From contig JAETQI010000025.1 in the NCBI GenBank assembly GCA_021770755.1, forward strand, positions 1 through 60,757: a stretch of 60,757 bases of DNA, in the 5' to 3' direction. Of this stretch, positions 1 to 9,638 are shown one piece after another. Made by a program: the position numbers and the translations under genes. Below the pieces are notes generated by a model. That model was given only the letters and a program-made list of their open reading frames with translations, did not search any database and was not told the origin of the DNA. Each line of letters begins with the position of its first letter. Position 1 is the stretch's first letter. Origin of the DNA: Lachnospiraceae bacterium. GTDB lineage: Bacteria; Bacillota; Clostridia; Lachnospirales; Lachnospiraceae.

Positions 1-3000
1 CTTTGGTTTCTCGCCTCACGGTACATGATGCAGAGGATCATCCCCGACTACGCGGAGAAAACTTTGGTTTCTCGCCTCACGGTACATGATGCAGAGGATC
101 ATCCCCGACTACGCGGGGAAAACTGATTATCTTCCCAGTAACACGCCCGCGCCTTGGGATCATCCCCGCCTACGCAGGGAAAACATTATATGCTATAAAG
201 GCAGATATACACCATTAGGATCATCCCCGCCTACGCGGGGAAAACCGATGGTGAGGCGATGTATGACGCGAGGCGGAAGGATCATCCCCGCCTACGCGGG
301 GAAAACTCAATCTTGATCGGTTCCAACCCCGCAGTCGGAGGATCATCCCCGCCTACGCGGGGAAAACCTATTAAAATCTTTATTAATCTTAAACTATCTA
401 GGATCATCCCCGCCTACGCGGGGAAAACTCCTGGGGGAGAAGCCCACCAATATGGCGCGTAGGATCATCCCCGCCTACGCGGGGAAAACTTTCCAAGGCA
501 CCATTTCAGGATCGGATTGTTAGGATCATCCCCGCCTACGCGGGGAAAACAGTACGACGGATCTGACCAATGCGACGGTACTGGGATCATCCCCGCCTAC
601 GCGGGGAAAACCTGTGGCTCTTATTTCATAGCTCATTTACAGCAGGATCATCCCCGCCTACGCGGGGAAAACGCTTTTTTAATGTCTCCAATTTTTTCAA
701 TTATAGGATTATCCCCGCCTACGCGGGGAAAACTGGACGCAGTGGGCGCTTATTACGATTACTGCAGGATCATCCCCGCCTACGCGGGGAAAACAGGAGG
801 TGATAGTTCCCGAGCATACTGTAGATAGGATCATCCCCGCCTACGCGGGGAAAACAGGAGGTGATAGTTCCCGAGCATACTGTAGATAGGATCATCCCCG
901 CCTACGCGGGGAAAACTTTCAGAATATGCTCATTCTGCATCCTCTGTAAGGATCATCCCCGCCTACGCGGGGAAAACTGCTTGGCGGTACTGTCTGAATC
1001 ACATGAAAATGGATCATCCCCGCCTACGCGGGGAAAACGTATGCAGATCCTAACAAGGCACGGGCATGCTAGGATCATCCCCGCCTACGCGGGGAAAACA
1101 AACAGTCCTGATAAACGTATCTGCAACCATAAGGATCATCCCCGCCTACGCGGGGAAAACCGCCTTTGATAAAAGGGAGGCATCCATGATACAGGATCAT
1201 CCCCGCCTACGCGGGGAAAACACTACCAAGGGGGCTGTTTCAGCGATGTATCAAGGATCATCCCCGCCTACGCGGGGAAAACGTATAGGATAAACTTTTT
1301 GAACTACCCCAGTCAGGATCATCCCCGCCTACGCGGGGAAAACTGCGTCATTGTATTCATCATACGTGCTAACACAGGATCATCCCCGCCTACGCGGGGA
1401 AAACAACCATTCATCGATCCCGACCCGTTCAACAATAGGATCATCCCCGCCTACGCGGGGAAAACTTTTTAATAAAAATGACATTAGATCCACCAATAGG
1501 ATCATCCCCGCCTACGCGGGGAAAACGTCAATACTCTGCGCTTAATCCCCAGCCTAGTGGAATCATCCCCGCCTACGCGGGGAAAACAATGATATTATTT
1601 CGCCGGCTCCATTATACTCAGGATCATCCCCGCCTACGCGGGGAAAACTTGTAATCATTTGGTATCATCACACCCCTGATAGGATCATCCCCGCCTACGC
1701 GGGGAAAACACTTCGTGGTACGGAAACTTCTGGTTCCTGCCAGGATCATCCCCGCCTACGCGGGGAAAACTCCGTTGGATCTGATCAGGGAGTATATAGT
1801 TTAGGATCATCCCCGCCTACGCGGGGAAAACAATGATATCTTTGGGGAAAGCCCGGCAAAAGCAGGATCATCCCCGCCTACGCGGGGAAAACTGGTTATT
1901 TATCGAATATTAGGTGATGGCATGAGGATCATCCCCGCCTACGCGGGGAAAACGATTGCGCTTGTGCTGCTGCATTTGCTGCTGCGGGATCATCCCCGCC
2001 TACGCGGGGAAAACGATAGCGGAAAATTTCAAATAGATGATATGGTAGGATCATCCCCGCCTACGCGGGGAAAACTTGATGTATCTGCAGTTAGGATGCT
2101 TTAGTGTAGGATCATCCCCGCCTACGCGGGGAAAACCAGTCAAAAAACAAAATCCTCCGACAAAAAACAGGATCATCCCCGCCTACGCGGGGAAAACTTG
2201 GTATTGTTGATTACTCCAGATAAGCCGGTAGGATCATCCCCGCCTACGCGGGGAAAACTACATCCATAAGCTCTGTGCTACGTTTCTCTAAGGATCATCC
2301 CCGCCTACGCGGGGAAAACATATATATTTTTGATAAATAAAACAAATGGACAGGATCATCCCCGCCTACGCGGGGAAAACGAAAGGATAGAATTTAGATG
2401 AAAGCAACAGGAAGGATCATCCCCGCCTACGCGGGGAAAACGCACTCATATGCTTTTGGTGCGAATGTTTTACAGGATCATCCCCGCCTACGCGGGGAAA
2501 ACGACATGTCACGCAGGGACACGCCCAGATCACCAGGATCATCCCCGCCTACGCGGGGAAAACAGCACAGGAGTCCGGGTGTCGGAACTGGTAGCAGGAT
2601 CATCCCCGCCTACGCGGGGAAAACCAAAAGCAACGCAAGACGGAAACGGCAGAAATAGGATCATCCCCGCCTACGCGGGGAAAACCGACAATATACCCGC
2701 CCGCTTATCCGAATCGTAGGATCATCCCCGCCTACGCGGGGAAAACTCTGGTGGTGGTTATGATTCCATCGCCTGTGCGGGATCATCCCCGCCTACGCGG
2801 GGAAAACGGAAGAAACTAAGCAGGGACAAGGAAGATATCAGGATCATCCCCGCCTACGCGGGGAAAACGAACAAGTAAAACGCCGATTAGATCCACCAAT
2901 AGGATCATCCCCGCCTACGCGGGGAAAACTATTTTATGCCCGTACCGTCACAGTGACGGTTGGGATCATCCCCGCCTACGCGGGGAAAACAACGGTACAG

Positions 3001-3112
3001 AGGATACTGCAGATGACGTGATAGGATCATCCCCGCCTACGCGGGGAAAACTATTTCGGTGTCACAAGCTTCGGGACTGGCAGGGGATCATCCCCGCCTA
3101 CGCGGGGAAAAC
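1..3112 (-). CRISPR. Type I-E CRISPR array, at least 51 repeats
   Basis: Fifty-one 28-base repeats start at 35, 96, 157, 219, 279 and then every 61 bases to 3085-3112. Spacers are mostly 33 bases; one is 34 (185-218) and one is 32 (247-278). The repeat holds an inverted repeat with arms TCCCCGC and GCGGGGA. By analogy with other I-E repeats, the crRNA strand is minus, where the unit begins GTTTTCCCC and ends GATGATCC, so Cas6e would leave an AUGAUCC-type 5' handle. The leader end therefore faces cas2, and the newest spacers are near 3112. Decay sits at the far end: repeats at 35, 96 and 157 carry substitutions, and single variants occur at 706 and 1560. Position 1 looks like the last base of another repeat, so the array continues beyond the window. 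The spacers at 2-34 and 63-95 are identical, as are those at 795-827 and 856-888. Confidence 0.98.
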
Positions 3113-3156
3113 ACTAAATAAATCCCTTAAAAAAGCACCTGCTTGATCGTGCCACC

Positions 3157-3172
<16 letters not shown>
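3113..3172 (-). promoter_or_regulatory. CRISPR leader region with 11-bp inverted repeat
   Basis: Only 44 bases separate the cas2 stop (3157) from the first repeat, so the leader must be very short or include the 3' end of cas2. The segment is bounded by a perfect 11-bp inverted repeat, ACTAAATAAAT at 3113-3123 and ATTTATTTAGT at 3162-3172. One arm touches the first repeat and the other covers the cas2 stop codon. On the minus strand a short GCAC/GTGC pair followed by six T residues lies between the arms and could act as a weak terminator. No convincing promoter was found. The leader role is inferred from position. Confidence 0.55.
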
Positions 3173-5605
<2,433 letters not shown>

Positions 5606-5610
5606 CTATA

Positions 5611-6306
5611 TCACCCCATTTCCATCATTGGATCATGCTCTGTTGAAACAGGTATATTTCCTCCTGTCACTATTTTAGGTTTCAGTTCCCTCACATACCG
5701 ATATCGATACTCGCGTTTGAACGGTGAAAAAGATACTGGCACATCCTTTTTCACTGCATCATTACAGGAACCATCAACTACAATTCTCAATGGAATCTCG
5801 TTCTGAAAACGGAACAGTGCACTTCTCTGCCATTTGGGTACGAGCCATTCCTCCTCGCGCAGCGCAGATTCCAGATCTGTCTCCCGTATCCCCAGAACAA
5901 GCGGCTGCGTCGGCGGACAAGACCTCCTGCCAAGAAAAAGCGGATATCCCGGATGCTTCAGCGCTTTCTCGAGTTCTTCCAGAAATGCCTTATCCCCACA
6001 TGCCAGACCCGCCAGAAAAACCGCATCGCTCAAATAAACTTTATTCGCCAGATTGGCATTCAGCTTTTCACCCATATATGTAATCTGAAAATCCTCCAGT
6101 CTCGCGCCTGGCCGGTCTACCCTGATTCCAAATTCCAGCTTCAAAAGATCATCCACCGCTTCGTCCCTTTTTCTGCCCAGCGCGGCTGCCAACATACCGA
6201 TCACGCCGCTCTTCGTCGGAATATAGTCCGTATCCCGGCGATCATACATCGATTCCGAGCCCCATGACTGCAGCGGTGCACTGAACCTAAGCAACAATGT
6301 ATACAA
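5611..6306 (-). CDS. cas5e: Cas5e, Cascade subunit holding the crRNA 5' handle
   Basis: Cas5e is the RAMP protein that caps the 5' end of crRNA in Cascade. The conserved N-terminus LLLRFSAPLQSWG is immediately followed by SKSGVIGMLAAALG-like sequence, which is typical of the family. The open frame continues upstream to 6372, but that extension overlaps cas7e and is not family-like. The best start is TTG at 6306, ten bases after an AAGGGA ribosome site that overlaps the cas7e stop. This gives 231 residues, close to the 224 of E. coli CasD. It is tightly packed between cas7e and cas6e. Confidence 0.93.
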   Translation of the reverse strand: MYTLLLRFSAPLQSWGSESMYDRRDTDYIPTKSGVIGMLAAALGRKRDEAVDDLLKLEFGIRVDRPGARLEDFQITYMGEKLNANLANKVYLSDAVFLAGLACGDKAFLEELEKALKHPGYPLFLGRRSCPPTQPLVLGIRETDLESALREEEWLVPKWQRSALFRFQNEIPLRIVVDGSCNDAVKKDVPVSFSPFKREYRYRYVRELKPKIVTGGNIPVSTEHDPMMEMG

Positions 6307-6310
6307 TATG

Positions 6311-7408
6311 TCACTTCCCTTCTGCACAATACTGATCAATGCCGACGGCAATTTCTTCCAGCAGTTCCGCAAACGTTACCTTATCCGCGAAACCTTCCTC
6401 TGCATCTCCCACGACCCACGCCTTTAGCGGAGCGGCCGTATAATCCTTATATATTTTCTGAGCCTCTGATACAAGCGCTTTTCCCGATTTCCCGACATAA
6501 CCGCCGCCCGCCTCGGCACACACGGGTTTTTCAAACGCGCTGGCAAAATTGATCGGCTGATCCTCCCTGAAAGTGACATATACGATATTCGGAAGCGTCC
6601 TATTGGCAAAGGTATTCTGCTTTCCCGTAGGCATGGAACGGATAAATGCGTCCGCAAATCCTTTCACAGCCAGTTTCAGCTCATCCGCCTTAAGATTACG
6701 TGACAGCTCGCCGACATTGACGGTTGCATATCGATAGAGTGTCGATGCATTGAACTCCACAGTTCCGATATGACCTGCCCCTGTGTCTTCTGTACAGTCG
6801 TCCACCGCGGTAAAATAGTCATACTCATTTGAGATCGTATGCGTAGAAATACTGTGCGCTACCTGCGCCGCCGCATCGTAATTCAGGCTGGGATTGTTCG
6901 CGGCCATACGTCCAAACAGGAGTATGTCCACACTTGGATTGTCCCTGAGTGCACTCTCTATGCGTTTTTTATATATTTTCTCCTTCTCTTTCTTCTCTGT
7001 CGCATCGCTGCGATATTCAACTGCAAGCCTCGCCAGTGTCTCAACCTGCAGGCCGCTCACAAAAAACAGTACATCTTTTTTCTCTGCATCTGCCTTTATA
7101 CCAGCCAGACCCAAAATCTCGGATGTCGCCTTCTCCGCTGCATCAGTTCCAAAATCAGGATTCTCCGCACATATCTTTTCCATGACTAAAGAATTAATTT
7201 TTCTTGTCCGATAGCCCATCATATCTGATGTAAAGAGTTCTTTAAACCGAACCCGCATCGCTCTCTTCCACGCCTGCGAAGAGACTCTCGCCCTGAGTGT
7301 TCCCCCATATACCGCAGTCTTCGGGCTTCCTGTATCATCCCTGTTAATGCAACTTGGCGGTACTGTTTGGATCACGTGAAAATCGACATACAAATTTTTG
7401 TTCATCAT
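6311..7408 (-). CDS. cas7e: Cas7e, Cascade backbone subunit
   Basis: Cas7e forms the six-subunit helical backbone that holds the crRNA spacer. The start is fixed by an AAAGGAGGAATT ribosome site and two consecutive ATG codons (7408 and 7405); the first overlaps the cse2 stop. The protein has about 365 residues. The family hallmark near the N-terminus, VPPSCINRDDTGSPK, is present, as is an SLNYDAAAQVAHSISTH segment typical of CasC. Residues 9-20 are encoded by 7351-7383, which closely match the array spacer at 978-1010. The differences inside codons are silent, so that spacer appears to come from another cas7e gene. Confidence 0.96.
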   Translation of the reverse strand: MMNKNLYVDFHVIQTVPPSCINRDDTGSPKTAVYGGTLRARVSSQAWKRAMRVRFKELFTSDMMGYRTRKINSLVMEKICAENPDFGTDAAEKATSEILGLAGIKADAEKKDVLFFVSGLQVETLARLAVEYRSDATEKKEKEKIYKKRIESALRDNPSVDILLFGRMAANNPSLNYDAAAQVAHSISTHTISNEYDYFTAVDDCTEDTGAGHIGTVEFNASTLYRYATVNVGELSRNLKADELKLAVKGFADAFIRSMPTGKQNTFANRTLPNIVYVTFREDQPINFASAFEKPVCAEAGGGYVGKSGKALVSEAQKIYKDYTAAPLKAWVVGDAEEGFADKVTFAELLEEIAVGIDQYCAEGK

Positions 7409-8004
7409 AATTCCTCCTTTGTTTCTTTCCTGTACATTTCCCGATAAAAATCCTGCCCCCATCTCAAATTTACATGGTTTCTTGCCTCAGGAAATTGAAA
7501 TTCATATAAATCTGCAGACAATAATACATAATTGACCGCAATTCCTTTCGAACCCAACAACTGTATCATATTTTTTAAATGATGAGATGCCTCTTTCATG
7601 TCCACAGATGTCGCAAACGCCTGCAATTTTTGAAGCATTCTTCCCTCTGCATTGGTGTCCTCAGAAGCTTTTGCCATTTTTGCCAAAGCAGCCCCCATGC
7701 TGACATTTTCATCTGTATGCATTGATCTGTTCTTTGCGTCATACCCCTGCTGATGCATCGCATATAGCGTGAGTGCCATGTAGACTGACCACTCAGCTCT
7801 CGTCGGTACACCGCTTTGACTCATAAGGTTTTCCGGCAAATCCATCAGGATTGTCCCAAACAACTGCGGGAGCGCGCCTGGTTCGTGGCCAACACCCCGT
7901 CTTAAATCCGCAAACATGGCTTTCCCTGCACCGATGTCCGCTTCGGCCTGCAGGATACCTATTTTTTTGCCCACAAAAGATTTTATATCTGACTTTGTGC
8001 TCAT
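7405..8004 (-). CDS. cse2: Cse2 (CasB, Cas11-type small subunit)
   Basis: This 199-residue, mainly helical protein is the small subunit found in two copies along the belly of Cascade, where it stabilises the R-loop. The RRGVGHEPGALPQLFG segment near residues 35-50 is characteristic of CasB. Length is within the usual 160-200 range. Its ATG overlaps the cas8e stop (ATGA) and its own stop overlaps the cas7e ATG pair, so translation of the three Cascade genes is coupled. Confidence 0.93.
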   Translation of the reverse strand: MSTKSDIKSFVGKKIGILQAEADIGAGKAMFADLRRGVGHEPGALPQLFGTILMDLPENLMSQSGVPTRAEWSVYMALTLYAMHQQGYDAKNRSMHTDENVSMGAALAKMAKASEDTNAEGRMLQKLQAFATSVDMKEASHHLKNMIQLLGSKGIAVNYVLLSADLYEFQFPEARNHVNLRWGQDFYREMYRKETKEEL

Positions 8005-9638
8005 TGGCTCTCCTTTCCATGTAATTGTGCCGCCTTCGGATAAATTTTTCGCAATTCACCCAGATACATATTTAGCGCTTGTGGTATTGTCAAAATTCTG
8101 CCCTCATCCTCCTTATGCACATAGATATTCATATTTCTCATATGGATAAACTCTTCAACAACACCTTTAGCATAATAATAAGACTTTTGTTCCCACTGTT
8201 CAATCTTTTTCTCGCGTTCTCCCTGCAAAGGTTCAATCCCAGATAACCATTCCCGAAACGCTATATTGATATGAAAATAGTAATTTTGCACCAGCATCGC
8301 CTTTATATAATTTGTTCCACCGCCAAAAAGCTTACATACACTCGATGAAAAATGACCGATTGCCTTAGATGCAATATTCTGGCATTTCTCCACCTCGTCA
8401 GTTATCACTGAAATCCACTCCTCACCTAAGTCCATGAGCAGATCAGATGACATCGTTAAAGTATTGTGAATGCTGTCCCCATATGTGTACTTCATCTGGT
8501 CGCCATATACTATCCCTATCATTTTAAAAGTGATCAGACGCTCTGACACAAACGTCTTCGTCTTTTTTAATGTTCTTATCCATTCAACAATTCCCGGAAT
8601 ATGGCCTGCGCTTCGTTCACTCATCAAAGAGTGAAACTCTTCCCATACCTGCACTGACGGATTGTGTATTCTGGGGATATGAAATACCCTTTCGGACTTC
8701 TTATCCACTTTCTGTTCTTTCCATAGTGTCATAGGTTCATTAAAATCATCTTCCGTTGAATAAAAATCACCGCCGATTGCCCGATATCCTACTACCCAGC
8801 CGTCCTTCCTGTCAAGTTGGATCCGTCTCGACTGAATCGTGTACAGTTCAGGAAGATTATCCGGCGGTGCGATTTCCCGCCCCTGCTCCAAATGAATCTC
8901 CTGCTCCCAGACTGGTCTTGGCAGCCCCCATATATCCGCATTATCTTTCAGCGGGCACAGATTCAGCATAATGATCCGAAACAAATCATCTCCATTCACC
9001 ATGACCATTCCCAACTGTCCAAGTCTGCCAACTCCCACAGGAAGATTTGGTCCCGGTAATTTTTTATCTGTTTTAACATTCACACCATATGCATTTAAAT
9101 GAATGATCCATCTGGCTGCCTCTGCATAGCTGATTCGCTCCAGCCTGTCGCCCTCTGTCATGCTAAAATGATGTCTTGTCGCTTTGTTATTACTTTCCTT
9201 GAGATTTCCAACCAGACATTCAACTCCATATTCTGTTCCATATGACAGATCATTTACCTGCCAGAACGGCGTCTCTGGATGGAACAGCCAGAAACGCTCA
9301 CTGTACCGCTGAAAGTATTTCCGTACTGCCGTTTCCGGAAACGCCCCTCTCTCCCAATATTTTTTCCACCGCTCCAGCACTGTCTCGTCGTCCGAATCAT
9401 TTTCCTCGGATATCTCGTCCTCATTTCCATTTTCATCATATCTGTAGAAAATGGTCAGTGCCGCCGCAAGCAGTACCCTCAACAGCGCGGCGTCCTGCGT
9501 GGGCGTCTCGCCTGCAAGCCCCACATACTCCTGTGCGTGGAGCATCGCGTCCATCAGGGACACTTCTTTCTGCTCCAGAGATCGTGTACTGACTTTGATC
9601 CACGGCTCTTTCAAAAGGTCAAACTCCTTCTCCTGCAT
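8001..9638 (-). CDS. cas8e: Cas8e (Cse1/CasA), Cascade large subunit
   Basis: Cas8e recognises the PAM, opens target DNA and recruits Cas3. The protein begins FDLLKEPWIKV a few residues after ATG 9638, the standard Cse1 N-terminus. The open frame extends upstream to 9701 but overlaps cas3 and lacks family features. A strong AGGAGGAGAAGG ribosome site directly precedes ATG 9638. Length is about 545 residues, somewhat longer than the 502 of E. coli CasA; an acidic low-complexity stretch (about residues 80-95) accounts for part of this. Segments such as ETPFWQVNDL and an extended middle region fit the family. It overlaps the end of cas3 by 20 bases. Confidence 0.94.
   Translation of the reverse strand: MQEKEFDLLKEPWIKVSTRSLEQKEVSLMDAMLHAQEYVGLAGETPTQDAALLRVLLAAALTIFYRYDENGNEDEISEENDSDDETVLERWKKYWERGAFPETAVRKYFQRYSERFWLFHPETPFWQVNDLSYGTEYGVECLVGNLKESNNKATRHHFSMTEGDRLERISYAEAARWIIHLNAYGVNVKTDKKLPGPNLPVGVGRLGQLGMVMVNGDDLFRIIMLNLCPLKDNADIWGLPRPVWEQEIHLEQGREIAPPDNLPELYTIQSRRIQLDRKDGWVVGYRAIGGDFYSTEDDFNEPMTLWKEQKVDKKSERVFHIPRIHNPSVQVWEEFHSLMSERSAGHIPGIVEWIRTLKKTKTFVSERLITFKMIGIVYGDQMKYTYGDSIHNTLTMSSDLLMDLGEEWISVITDEVEKCQNIASKAIGHFSSSVCKLFGGGTNYIKAMLVQNYYFHINIAFREWLSGIEPLQGEREKKIEQWEQKSYYYAKGVVEEFIHMRNMNIYVHKEDEGRILTIPQALNMYLGELRKIYPKAAQLHGKESQ

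Noticed and set aside
86-2719. Short plus-strand reading frames containing IIPAYAGKT or DHPRLRGEN repeats
   Set aside because: They are translations of the CRISPR repeat and run through spacers; they are not genes.
7351-7383. Self-targeting of cas7e by the array as an active autoimmune event
   Set aside because: Five mismatches, one close to the seed, and a flank that does not fit the inferred T/C-ending PAM argue against efficient cutting of the own gene.
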